From Microbacteriaceae bacterium (GTDB lineage: Bacteria; Actinomycetota; Actinomycetes; Actinomycetales; Microbacteriaceae), in assembly GCA_003852775.1 (NCBI GenBank), contig RDDZ01000060.1:1-53384 (forward strand): a stretch of DNA of 53,384 bases, read 5' to 3'. The notes below the pieces were generated by a model that saw only the letters and a program-made list of their open reading frames with translations, was not told the DNA's origin and made no database searches. The position numbers were made by a program, and so were the translations under genes. Positions 36,184-43,994 of the stretch are shown in pieces (the first letter of the stretch is position 1; every line of letters begins with the position of its first letter).

Positions 36184-37098
36184 CTAGATCAGGCCCTGCT
36201 CCGTGAGCCACGCCGTCGCGATGGCCGCCGTCGACTCCTGGTCGACGGTCGAGCGCACGTTGAGGTCGACGAGGCCCTCGGGGGTGAGCTTCGCGCTCAC
36301 GGCGTTGATGACGTCCGCGATCTCGTCGGCGATCGCCGCGTTCACGAGCGGCACGATGTTCGACGCGAGGAACAGGCCCTTCGGGTCGTCGAGCGTCACG
36401 AGCCCCTCGGTCTGGATGCGCGGGTCGGCGCTGTAGACGTTGGCGATGTTGACGGTTCCCGCGAGGAGGTCCTCGACGGTCGTGTCACCGGTCGCCTGGA
36501 ACGCCACGTCGACGCCGTACTTCTCCGCGAGGCCCGTGGGCCCGTACGGACGCGCCTCGAGCTCCGGCGGTCCGCCGAGCACGAGCGGCACGCCGACCGA
36601 GGCGAGGTCCTCGAGGCTCGAGAGCCCGTGCTCCGCTGCGAAGGCCTCCGTCACGTTGTAGGAGTCCTGGTCGGTCGCGGGCGACTGGTCGAGCACCGTG
36701 AGCCCGTCGGGCAGCGCCTCCTGGAGGGCCGCGTAGACGTCCTCCGACGCGGTCGCCTCGGTGTCGGGGTCGTAGAACTGCAGGAGGTTGCCGGTGTACT
36801 CCGGGAACAGGTCGACGGAGCCGTCCTCGAGGGAGGGCAGGTAGGCGTCGCGCTGGCCGATGCGGAACTCGCGCTCCACCTCGAAGCCCGCGTTCTCGAG
36901 GGCCTGCGCGTAGATCTCGGCGATGATCTCGTTCGAGTAGTAGGCCTGCGAGCCGACGACGATGACGCTGCTGTCGGCACCCGGATCCTGGTCGCCCGAG
37001 TCGAGCGGGTCCCCGGAAGCGCACCCTGAGAGGGCCAATGCCGCCCCCACCGCGACTGCACCGAGTGCGAGCCGGCCCTTGTTCCGTGCTGTGAACAT
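36184..37098 (-). CDS. glycine betaine/osmoprotectant ABC transporter, substrate-binding lipoprotein
   Basis: This OpuAC/ProX-like extracytoplasmic solute-binding protein has 304 residues. A lipoprotein signal peptide ends in ALALSGC with Cys about residue 27. The OpuC-type ligand domain begins IVVGSQAYYSNEIIAEIYAQALENAGFEVE and includes LFPEYTGNLLQFY, typical of the choline/betaine-binding family. The mature protein is anchored outside the membrane and passes compatible solute to the permeases. It is the last gene of the four-gene operon ATPase-permease-permease-binding protein, 15 bp behind the second permease. Confidence 0.92.
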   Translation of the reverse strand: MFTARNKGRLALGAVAVGAALALSGCASGDPLDSGDQDPGADSSVIVVGSQAYYSNEIIAEIYAQALENAGFEVEREFRIGQRDAYLPSLEDGSVDLFPEYTGNLLQFYDPDTEATASEDVYAALQEALPDGLTVLDQSPATDQDSYNVTEAFAAEHGLSSLEDLASVGVPLVLGGPPELEARPYGPTGLAEKYGVDVAFQATGDTTVEDLLAGTVNIANVYSADPRIQTEGLVTLDDPKGLFLASNIVPLVNAAIADEIADVINAVSAKLTPEGLVDLNVRSTVDQESTAAIATAWLTEQGLI

Positions 37099-37113
37099 GT
37101 CGTTCTCTCTTCT

Positions 37114-37848
37114 CTACTTGGTGGCAGGTTCCACCGCCGCGCGGCGCCGGTTCGGCGCCCCGCGGACATCGGGGGTGCGTCCCGCGGCGACCCCGCGCGG
37201 GACGACGAGCTGCTGGACGAGCGCGAAGAGCCCGTCGAGCACGAGGGCGAGCGCGACCACGACGAGCGCGCCGCCGAGGATCTGGTCGAAGCGCCGGAGG
37301 GGCAGGCCCTGGATGATGTAGTAGCCGACACCGCCGAGGTTGACGTAGGCGGCGATCGTGACGGTCGCGACGACCTGCAGGGCCGCCGAGCGGAGACCGC
37401 CGATGAGCAACGGGAGGCCGAGCGGCACCTCGATGCGCCACAGGATCTGCCACTCGGTCATGCCCATCGCGCGTCCCGCGTCGATGACGCGGCGGTCGAT
37501 CGCCTCGAGCCCCGCGTAGGCGCCCGCGAGGATCGACGGGATCGCGAGCAGCACGAACGTGACGACCGCGGCCTCCGGCTTGTGGAGCACGCCGAACACG
37601 AGCACGAGCAGCACGAGCAGGCCGAAGGACGGGATGGCGCGCGCCGCCCCCGAGATCGCGACGGCGACCTCGCGGCCGCGGCCGGTGTGCCCGATGAGCC
37701 ACCCGAGCGGGATCGCGATGAACCCCGCGATGAGCACCGACACGAAGGTGTAGAACAGGTGCTCCGCGACGGCCTGGCCGATCGGGTGCGAGCCCGTGAC
37801 CCGCTCGGGGCTGAAGATCCACGCGATGGCGTCGGCGAAGAGGTTCAC
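37114..37848 (-). CDS. osmoprotectant ABC transporter permease (second)
   Basis: This OpuCD/ProW-like permease has 244 residues and about six membrane segments. The EAA loop reads RVIDAGRAMGMTEWQILWRIEVPLGLPLLIGGLR, with the conserved G at 17 residues and the LP pair. The upstream region IAIPLGWLIGHTGRGREVAVAISGAARAIPSFGLLVLLVLVFG is also characteristic. The GTG overlaps the stop of the first permease (GTGA). The two permeases of this operon probably form a heterodimer. Confidence 0.92.
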   Translation of the reverse strand: MNLFADAIAWIFSPERVTGSHPIGQAVAEHLFYTFVSVLIAGFIAIPLGWLIGHTGRGREVAVAISGAARAIPSFGLLVLLVLVFGVLHKPEAAVVTFVLLAIPSILAGAYAGLEAIDRRVIDAGRAMGMTEWQILWRIEVPLGLPLLIGGLRSAALQVVATVTIAAYVNLGGVGYYIIQGLPLRRFDQILGGALVVVALALVLDGLFALVQQLVVPRGVAAGRTPDVRGAPNRRRAAVEPATK

Positions 37849-38537
37849 GCGGCGCCCCCGTCCGGCAGCGCCGCGCGCGCGGCGCGCCTGCGGTGCCGGG
37901 AGCGGTCACGCCGCGCCCACGGCATGAGCAGTCGACCCGCGAGCACGAGCAGCCCGTCGACGATGAGCGCGATCGCCATGACGGCGACGACGCCGCAGAG
38001 CACCTCGGGGATGATGCGGCGCTGCAGGCCGTTGGTGAACAGGTAGCCGAGGTTGTCGGCGCCGATGAGGATGCCGACGGTCGCGAGCGCGATCGTCGAC
38101 ACGGCCGTCACGCGCAGGCCCGCGAGCACGACGGGGCCGGCGAGCGGGAACTCGACGGTCCAGAAGCGTCGCCACGGCCCGTAGCCCATCGCGACCGCCG
38201 CCTGCCGCACGTCCGCGTCGACCGAGCCGAGCGCATCCGCGATCGATCGGGCCATGATCGCGACCGCGTAGATCGTGAGCGCGATGATGAGGTTGGCCTC
38301 GGAGAGGTAGCTGATGCCGAGCGTCGGTGGCAGGAGGGCGAAGAGCGCGAGCGACGGGATCGTGTAGAGCAGCCCCGTGATCGTGAGCACCGGCCCGCGG
38401 GTGAGCTTGTAGCGGAAGGCGACCCAGCCGAGCGGGATCGCGATGAGGAAGCCGAGCACGATCGGAAGGGCGCTCTGCCGCAGGTGCTCGAGGGCGAGCT
38501 GCGCGATGAGGTCGAGGTTCGCGAGCACCCAGGTCAT
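37845..38537 (-). CDS. osmoprotectant ABC transporter permease (first)
   Basis: This OpuCB/ProW-like permease has 230 residues from ATG 38537. The ATG overlaps the ATPase stop (ATGA). It has about five or six membrane segments. The EAA loop DVRQAAVAMGYGPWRRFWTVEFPLAGPVVLAGLR lies near residue 110, and the segment GPVLTITGLLYTIPSLALFALL is typical of the family. The C-terminus is very Arg-rich, probably cytoplasmic. The longer open frame upstream is shadow coding of the ATPase gene. Confidence 0.92.
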   Translation of the reverse strand: MTWVLANLDLIAQLALEHLRQSALPIVLGFLIAIPLGWVAFRYKLTRGPVLTITGLLYTIPSLALFALLPPTLGISYLSEANLIIALTIYAVAIMARSIADALGSVDADVRQAAVAMGYGPWRRFWTVEFPLAGPVVLAGLRVTAVSTIALATVGILIGADNLGYLFTNGLQRRIIPEVLCGVVAVMAIALIVDGLLVLAGRLLMPWARRDRSRHRRRAARAALPDGGAA

Positions 38538-39355
38538 GCGCCGTCCTCCAGGAGCACCCCCTGGGTGCGCCCCGCCGCGTCGACGAGCACCGTGCCGCGC
38601 GGGGTCTGCTTGGCCCGCAGCGCGCGCGTGCCGCGCTGGGCCCCGATGAACGACGCGACGAAGTCGCTCGCGGGCGCCTCGATGATCTCCGACGGCGACC
38701 CGAGCTGCGCGATCCGGGCCCCCGTCTCGAGGATGGCGACCTGGTCGCCGAGCAGGAACGCCTCGTCGATGTCGTGCGTGACGAACACGACGGTCTTGTC
38801 GAGCTCGCGCTGCAGGCGGATGGTCTCCTGCTGCAGCTCGTCGCGCACGATGGGGTCGACGGCGCCGAACGGCTCGTCCATGAGCAGGATGTCCGGGTCG
38901 GCCGCGAGGGCGCGCGCGACGCCGACGCGCTGCTGCTGGCCGCCCGAGAGCTGGCTCGGGTAGCGCTTCGCGAGCGCTCGGTCGAGGCCCACGACGTCGA
39001 GGAGCTCGAGGGCGCGCTCGCGCGCCTCGCGCCGCCGCACCCCGTTCAGCACGGGCACGGTCGCGACGTTGTCGATCACCGTGAGGTGCGGCAGGAGGCC
39101 GCCGTTCTGCATGACGTAGCCGATGCTGCGGCGCAGCTTCACGGGATCGCGGTCGAGGATGCTCTCGCCGTCGATCTCGATCGAGCCGGAGGTGGGGTCG
39201 ACCATCCGGTTGATCATGCGCAGGAGCGTCGTCTTGCCGCTGCCCGAGGACCCCACGAGCACGGTCGTCCGGCGCGCGGGGATGACGAGGTCGAACTCCT
39301 CGACCGCCACGGTGCCGTCCGGGAAGCGCTTGGTCACCGACCGGAACTCGATCAT
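38534..39355 (-). CDS. osmoprotectant ABC transporter ATP-binding protein (short OpuCA/ProV type)
   Basis: This is the ATPase (273 residues) of the importer. Walker A is GSSGSGKTTLLR near 36, the Q-loop reads YVMQNGGLLPHLTV near 80, the signature is [15 protein letters not shown] near 138, Walker B is ILLMDEPFGAVDP near 158 and the switch His is in VTHDIDEA. About 35 residues follow the ATPase fold (ALRAKQTPRGTVLVDAAGRTQGVLL), which look like half of a CBS domain. The usual OpuCA has two full CBS repeats used for osmosensing, so this subunit is short. ATG 39355 has the ribosome binding site GGGGCGG. It opens the operon and is preceded by a 23-bp palindrome. Confidence 0.9.
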   Translation of the reverse strand: MIEFRSVTKRFPDGTVAVEEFDLVIPARRTTVLVGSSGSGKTTLLRMINRMVDPTSGSIEIDGESILDRDPVKLRRSIGYVMQNGGLLPHLTVIDNVATVPVLNGVRRREARERALELLDVVGLDRALAKRYPSQLSGGQQQRVGVARALAADPDILLMDEPFGAVDPIVRDELQQETIRLQRELDKTVVFVTHDIDEAFLLGDQVAILETGARIAQLGSPSEIIEAPASDFVASFIGAQRGTRALRAKQTPRGTVLVDAAGRTQGVLLEDGA

Positions 39356-39369
39356 GTCCGCCCCTGCCT

Positions 39370-39409
39370 GGACCGGTGCGGGTGACCGGTCCGCCTCCAC
39401 TCAACCGTA
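39370..39409 (-). promoter_or_regulatory. promoter and palindromic operator of the osmoprotectant operon
   Basis: TACGGT (39409..39404) is a likely -10. Just downstream of the expected start, GGACCGGT (39370-39377), seven bases, ACCGGTCC (39385-39392) form a perfect 8-bp inverted repeat. It could be an operator, possibly for the adjacent TetR protein, or an mRNA hairpin close to the ribosome binding site. Confidence 0.5.
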
Positions 39410-39443
39410 CGGAGGGGGGCCGACGCTGGCCATTGCGGATCGT

Positions 39444-39471
39444 GACGTCCGCACGCTATCGCACGGACGTC
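39444..39471 (-). terminator. hairpin downstream of the TetR gene
   Basis: GACGTCCG (39444-39451) and CGGACGTC (39464-39471) form an 8-bp stem with a 12-base loop, 12 bp after the TetR stop codon. Confidence 0.45.
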
Positions 39472-39483
39472 GGATGCCGGGGC

Positions 39484-40134
39484 CTAGTTGGCCGGGACCG
39501 GCAGGTACTGCGCGAGCACGGCGCCCATGGCGTCGCGAGCCGCCTCGAGGCGCGCGGCGTCACCCTGCGGGTCGCGCGCGAAGGCACGCGCGATGAGCGC
39601 GTCGGCCGCCTCCCAGGCGAGCTCGAAGCCCGCGCGGGCGCGCTCGCCGTCCTCGACGCCGAAGCGCTCGGCGAGCGCCTCGAACACGACGCGGGCGGCG
39701 ACCGAGTTGCGGGGCTCGCCCTCGGCGGGGCGCAGGTCGATCACGTCGCCCAGGCGCAGCGAGGCGAAGCCGACCTCGTCGCGGAAGAACTCGACGAGCA
39801 CGTCGAACGCGGCCGAGAGCGCGGCGAACCAGTCGTCGTGCTGCGGCTCGGCCACGACCTGGAGCAGGCGCGCGGTGAGACGCTCCTCGTTGCGCGCCGC
39901 GAGGCTCTGCAGCACGGCGATCCGGTCGGGGAAGTACCGGTAGACGGTGCCGATCGAGGCGCCCGCGCCCTCGGCGACCATCGCGGTCGTCAGGCGCTCG
40001 TATCCGATCTCGGCGACGACCGCCGCGGCGGCGTCGAGGAGCGCTGCGAGCCGCGCGGTGCTGCGGGCCTGCATGGGCTCGTTACGGATCAGGCTCGCGT
40101 GGATCTCGCGGGCGGCGGACAGTGTGTCGGGCAC
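39484..40134 (-). CDS. TetR/AcrR family transcriptional regulator
   Basis: This one-component regulator has 216 residues from GTG 40134. The N-terminal HTH reads RLAALLDAAAAVVAEIGYERLTTAMVAEGAGASIGTVYRYFPDRIAVLQSL (about 25-75), the canonical TetR DNA-binding fold. The rest is a helical ligand-binding domain with no recognisable ligand signature. GTG was chosen because AGGAG lies eight bases upstream; a -10 TAGAAT (40165..40160) fits an 18-base leader. Possible targets are the osmoprotectant operon downstream, which has a palindrome in its promoter, or the divergent App1 gene 82 bp away. Confidence 0.92.
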   Translation of the reverse strand: MPDTLSAAREIHASLIRNEPMQARSTARLAALLDAAAAVVAEIGYERLTTAMVAEGAGASIGTVYRYFPDRIAVLQSLAARNEERLTARLLQVVAEPQHDDWFAALSAAFDVLVEFFRDEVGFASLRLGDVIDLRPAEGEPRNSVAARVVFEALAERFGVEDGERARAGFELAWEAADALIARAFARDPQGDAARLEAARDAMGAVLAQYLPVPAN

Positions 40135-40216
40135 GGGTTCACTCCTCGTCGTCGTCGCGATTCTAGTCCTTGCGGACCTCGACCGACGCTCACGGGGCCC
40201 GTGACACACTGGACGG

Positions 40217-41272
40217 ATGGAGACCCCCGCCGAGGCCTCGCCCCCCGCCCCGGCGAAGCGACGCCGCCACCATCTCGCGGCGCGCATCGAGGACGCCGTC
40301 CACCGCTTCCGCGAGCGCCGCGGTCGGCGCCGCGGGCTGGTCCCCACGATCGTGCCGTTCCCGGGCTACGGGGGCGACGGATGGATCCGCGTGCTCGGTC
40401 GCGTCGTGCTCGTCAAGCCGGGCCGCCGCGCGCCGGACCGCTACACGAGCATCCGCGGCTGGCGCAGCTTCACGAGCATCCCCGTGGGCGCCGCCGAGCT
40501 GCGCGTGCGCGCGGGCGACGTGGAGCACGTCATCCACGCCGACCGCGGCGGCGTCGTCGACGCGCGCATCGAGGCCCACCTCGAGCCCGGCTGGTCGTCG
40601 GTGCTCCTGACGCTCGAGGGCGCCGACGCGATCGAGGCGCGCGTGTTCGTCGTCGCGGGTGATGTGACCTTCGGGCTCGTCTCGGACATCGACGACACGG
40701 TCGTCGTGACGGCGCTCCCCCGCCCCTTCCTCGCGGCGTGGAACACCTTCGTGGTCAACGAGCACGCGCGCCGCCCCGTGCCGGGGATGCCCGTGCTCTA
40801 TGACCGGCTCATGGCCGCGCATCCGGGCTCCCCCGTCGTCTACCTCTCGACAGGGGCCTGGAACACCGTGCGCACGCTCGACCGGTTCCTCTCGCGCAAC
40901 CTCTACCCGCGCGGCACGTTCCTGCTGACCGACTGGGGGCCGACGCCCGACCGCTGGTTCCGCAGCGGGCAGGACCACAAGCAGGAGAACCTCGACCGGC
41001 TCGCGGAGGAGTTCCCCAACGTGCGCTGGCTGCTCGTGGGCGACGACGGCCAGCACGACGAGGAGCGCTACCGGCAGTTCGCCGAGGCGCACCCGGAGAA
41101 CGTCGCGGCGATCGCGATCCGCCGGCTGACGTCGGGTGAGGCCGTGCTCGCGGGCGGCCGTTCGCAGCGCGAGTCGCACGGGGGCGCCGCACCGTGGGTG
41201 TACGGCGTCGACGGCGCGGAGCTCGCCGAGCAGCTCGCGGAGCTCGGGCTCCTGCCGACGCCGCGCGCCTGA
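40217..41272 (+). CDS. App1 (DUF2183) domain phosphatase-like protein
   Basis: This 351-residue protein matches the App1 catalytic domain family. It has the haloacid-dehalogenase-type motif VSDIDDTVVVT near residue 155 (D-x-D-x-T), PGMPVLYDRLMAAHPGSPVVYLSTGAWNTVRTLDRFL near 194-230 (motif II Ser/Thr), and FRSGQDHKQENLDRL near 255 (motif III Lys). In yeast App1 is a phosphatidate phosphatase; bacterial members are uncharacterised. The N-terminus is Pro- and Arg-rich and there is no signal peptide. The ATG lies six bases after CACACT. It is divergent from the TetR gene. Confidence 0.88.
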   Translation: METPAEASPPAPAKRRRHHLAARIEDAVHRFRERRGRRRGLVPTIVPFPGYGGDGWIRVLGRVVLVKPGRRAPDRYTSIRGWRSFTSIPVGAAELRVRAGDVEHVIHADRGGVVDARIEAHLEPGWSSVLLTLEGADAIEARVFVVAGDVTFGLVSDIDDTVVVTALPRPFLAAWNTFVVNEHARRPVPGMPVLYDRLMAAHPGSPVVYLSTGAWNTVRTLDRFLSRNLYPRGTFLLTDWGPTPDRWFRSGQDHKQENLDRLAEEFPNVRWLLVGDDGQHDEERYRQFAEAHPENVAAIAIRRLTSGEAVLAGGRSQRESHGGAAPWVYGVDGAELAEQLAELGLLPTPRA

Positions 41273-41295
41273 CGCGCAGCACGCGCACGAGATCG

Positions 41296-41325
41296 TTGTC
41301 CCCCGCTCGGGGGGCCTGCTACCGT
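41296..41325 (+). promoter_or_regulatory. promoter upstream of the small membrane protein gene
   Basis: TTGTCC (41296-41301), 18 bases, TACCGT (41320-41325). The spacer contains CCCCCG/CGGGGGG, a small inverted repeat. Confidence 0.45.
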
Positions 41326-41384
41326 GGTGCCACCCCCTCGCCGGTCGCCCGCCGGCACCCCCCACCCGACCCGGAGGATCCGGC

Positions 41385-41678
41385 ATGTCCGGCCTGCTCA
41401 CCCTGCTGCTCGTGGCCCTCGCCGCGGCCGCCCTCACGGCCATCGCGAGCGCCCTCGTCGTGCTGCTCCGTGCGCGGCGGCTCGGGATGCGGCAGGGGCT
41501 CGCGTCGGGCGGCCTCGCGGTGCTCACGGCGCTCGCGACGACCGCGGGGATCGCGGCCCTGCAGCCCGCGGCCCCGGAGGCGACCGTCGTCGAGCCGGCA
41601 CCCGCCGTCGCGGTCGTCCAGCCCGCCGCCGAGTACCCGGTCGACGTGCAGCTGCCGACGCTCGCCGTCGAGGAGTGA
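41385..41678 (+). CDS. small hypothetical membrane protein
   Basis: This 97-residue protein starts at ATG 41385 behind a strong GGAGG. It has two hydrophobic segments (LLTLLLVALAAAALTAIASALVVLL, about 4-28, and GGLAVLTALATTAGIAALQ, about 42-60) separated by RARRLGMRQGLAS, which favours a short cytoplasmic loop. The Pro/Glu/Val-rich C-terminal tail of about 37 residues would be outside the cell. No family is recognised. It ends 37 bp before the AlkZ-like gene on the same strand. Confidence 0.7.
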   Translation: MSGLLTLLLVALAAAALTAIASALVVLLRARRLGMRQGLASGGLAVLTALATTAGIAALQPAAPEATVVEPAPAVAVVQPAAEYPVDVQLPTLAVEE

Positions 41679-41715
41679 CCCGGGCGATGTCGCCCGCCCG
41701 CGCCAGACTGTCCCC

Positions 41716-42786
41716 GTGACCTCGCGTCCCCCTGCACGCGCACGCCGCATGCTCACGGCCCTCCGTCTCGCGGCGCAGTACGTCGCGCGCCCGCTCGCCC
41801 ACCCCGTCGAGGCGGTGCGGTCGATGCTCGCGCTGCAGGGACAGGACTACCTCGGCGTGCTGTGGTCGGTGGGACTGCGCAGCGGCGCGACGGAGGCGGA
41901 GGTCGAGGCGGCCCACGCATCCGGCGCCCTCGTGCGCTCGTGGCCCCTGCGCGGCACGCTGCACCTCGTGGCCGCCGAGGACCTCGGATGGCTGCTGTCG
42001 CTCACGGGCGAGCGCATAGTCCGGCTCACGGCGGGCCGGTACCGCGAGCTGGGGCTCGACGATCGCGACTTCGCGCGCGCGGCGTCCGTGGCCCGGGAGC
42101 GCCTCGCGGGCGGCGGACACGCCGACCGCGCCGAGCTGCTCGCGGCCTTCGCGGAGGCGGGCCTCGACGTCGCGGGGCAGCGCGGGCCGCAGCTGCTCGG
42201 CCACCTCGCATTCACGGGTCTCGCGGTGCTGAGCGGCCGCACAGAGTACGCCCTCCTCGACGAGCACGTGCGCGAGCCGCGGCGGCTCGACCCCGACGAG
42301 GCCGCGGAGGAGCTCGCACTGCGCTACTTCACGAGCCACGGCCCGGCGACGGTGCGCGACCTCGCCTGGTGGTCGGGCCTGCCGCTCACCCGGGTACGCG
42401 GCGCGACGGCGCGCGTGCGCGACCGGCTCGACGCGATCGAGGTCGACGGCGTCGAGTACCTCATGCGACCGGGGCTCGAGCCCGACGGCGACGGGCTGCA
42501 CCTGCTGCCCGGCTTCGACGAGTACCTGCTCGGCTACACCGACCGCGCCGCAGCGCTCGCTCCCGAGCACGCCGACGCGATCGTGCCCGGGGGCAACGGG
42601 ATGTTCCGGCCGACGATCGTCGCGCGGGGCGAGGTCCTCGGGGTGTGGGCGCGCGAGCGGAGGAAGGCGGCCGTGCGGGTCGCGCCGCAGCCGTTCGCAC
42701 CGCTGAGCGCCCGCGACGAGCGCGCGCTCGCCTCCGCCGCCCGGCGCTACGGGCGCTTCCTCGGGGCCGACATCGAGCTCAGCTGA
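41716..42786 (+). CDS. winged-helix DNA-binding protein, AlkZ-like (HTH_42)
   Basis: This 356-residue protein matches the HTH_42/DUF1006 family, which includes AlkZ and YcaQ DNA glycosylases that unhook interstrand crosslinks. It has three tandem winged-helix-like regions: MLALQGQDYLGVLWSVGLR near 32 (the Gln-x-Gln stretch is in the catalytic region of AlkZ-type enzymes), LVRSWPLRGTLHLV near 73, YFTSHGPATVRDLAWWSGLPL near 208 and a C-terminal LLPGFDEYLLGYTDR motif. Most members outside AlkZ/YcaQ are untested, so the glycosylase role is inference. The GTG start follows CAGACT by six bases. Its end overlaps the convergent GH3 gene by eight bases. Confidence 0.85.
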   Translation: MTSRPPARARRMLTALRLAAQYVARPLAHPVEAVRSMLALQGQDYLGVLWSVGLRSGATEAEVEAAHASGALVRSWPLRGTLHLVAAEDLGWLLSLTGERIVRLTAGRYRELGLDDRDFARAASVARERLAGGGHADRAELLAAFAEAGLDVAGQRGPQLLGHLAFTGLAVLSGRTEYALLDEHVREPRRLDPDEAAEELALRYFTSHGPATVRDLAWWSGLPLTRVRGATARVRDRLDAIEVDGVEYLMRPGLEPDGDGLHLLPGFDEYLLGYTDRAAALAPEHADAIVPGGNGMFRPTIVARGEVLGVWARERRKAAVRVAPQPFAPLSARDERALASAARRYGRFLGADIELS

Positions 42787-43975
42787 GCGCGTCGAGGCAC
42801 GCCCCCGTGCACCGCACGTAGGGAGCGTCCGAGGTCGCCACGGAGCGGCGCAGCTCGAGCACGCGGCGCGCGGCCTCCTCGAGGCGCATGAGCGGGATCG
42901 TGCCGTCGACGATCACGGCGCGGTCGATGCGGTCGACGAGCGCGGCGGTGTCGATGGGACCCACGTAGAGCAGCAGGTCGGCGCCCGCCGCGAGCGCCGC
43001 CACCCCGTCGGCGTACGGGTCCTCGTAGGCGGGCTCGCCGCTCGCGGTGAGCATCCACAGGTCGTCGGTGACGGCGACGCCGTCGAACCCGAGCTCCTCG
43101 CGGAGCACGCGGTACCACTCGGGCGCGAGCGTCGCGGGCGCCGGGTCGACGGCGGGGAACCGCAGGTGCCCCATCATCACGAGCTCCGCGCCCGCGGCGA
43201 TGCCCGCCTCGAACGGCGGCGCGTGGCCCGCCCGCCACTCGTCGAGCCCCATCCCGGCGGTCGGGATGAGGGCGTGCGAGTCGCCGGGGGCCGCACCGTG
43301 CCCCGGGAAGTGCTTGAGCGTCGAGAGCACGACGTCGCGCTCCCCCGCGACCGCCGCCGCGACGCGCTCCGCGACGGAGCTCGGGTCCCCGCCGAACACG
43401 CGCGGCGCGAGGAACGAGCGCGCGTCCGCCGTGACGTCGGCGACGACGCCGAAGTTGACGGTGAAGCCGCCGGCGGCCACGAGCCGCGCGCGCTCGGCGA
43501 ACGCCGCCTCGGCGGCCGCGGGCGGCATCCCGGCGAGCGCCGCCGCGCTCGGGCCGCCATCGGGCAGGCGGGCGACGATCCCGCCCTCCTGGTCGACGGC
43601 GGTGAGCGGCGGGAGACCGGGGTCGGCCGCGAGGGCGCCCGCGAGCGCCGCCGACGTCTGCACCGAGCCCTTCGTGTCTCCCCCCATGAGGATGACGCCG
43701 CCGATCCCCGATGCCGCGATCGCCTCGCGCGCCGTGGCCGGGTCGGTGCTCGGCACGCGCGTCATGATGACGCTCGCGGCGAGCTCGCGCACCGACATCT
43801 CCGCGAGGCGCGCCGCGACGTAGGCGGTGTCCGCATCCGCGGGGTCGGGCTGCTCGACGGGCGCCCAGGCGCGCGGCGGCTGCGCCGAGACGGGTGCGGC
43901 CGACTGTGTGCAGGCGAGCAGAGCCGCGGCGGCGACGACGACCGTCACCGTGAGCTGCGCCGCCCGTGTCCGCAT
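42779..43975 (-). CDS. glycoside hydrolase family 3 lipoprotein (NagZ-like)
   Basis: This GH3 enzyme has 398 residues and is probably a beta-N-acetylhexosaminidase. A lipoprotein signal peptide ends in AALLAC (Cys about 22). The barrel has VDQEGGIVARL near 128, KHFPGHGAAPGDSHALIP near 222 (the KHFPGHG NagZ motif with the His-Asp dyad loop) and GVAVTDDLWM near 302 holding the nucleophile aspartate. No second GH3 domain is present. TACGCT is exactly six bases before the ATG, so the gene has its own leaderless promoter within the mal-like cluster. It may recycle cell-wall fragments rather than serve the adjacent sugar transporter. Confidence 0.9.
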   Translation of the reverse strand: MRTRAAQLTVTVVVAAAALLACTQSAAPVSAQPPRAWAPVEQPDPADADTAYVAARLAEMSVRELAASVIMTRVPSTDPATAREAIAASGIGGVILMGGDTKGSVQTSAALAGALAADPGLPPLTAVDQEGGIVARLPDGGPSAAALAGMPPAAAEAAFAERARLVAAGGFTVNFGVVADVTADARSFLAPRVFGGDPSSVAERVAAAVAGERDVVLSTLKHFPGHGAAPGDSHALIPTAGMGLDEWRAGHAPPFEAGIAAGAELVMMGHLRFPAVDPAPATLAPEWYRVLREELGFDGVAVTDDLWMLTASGEPAYEDPYADGVAALAAGADLLLYVGPIDTAALVDRIDRAVIVDGTIPLMRLEEAARRVLELRRSVATSDAPYVRCTGACLDALS

Positions 43976-43981
43976 GCGACG

Positions 43982-43987
43982 AGCGTA
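43982..43987 (-). promoter_or_regulatory. -10 hexamer of the GH3 gene
   Basis: TACGCT (43987..43982) ends six bases before the GH3 ATG, inside the 19-bp gap after the MalG-like stop. Confidence 0.5.
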
Positions 43988-43994
43988 GGGGCGA

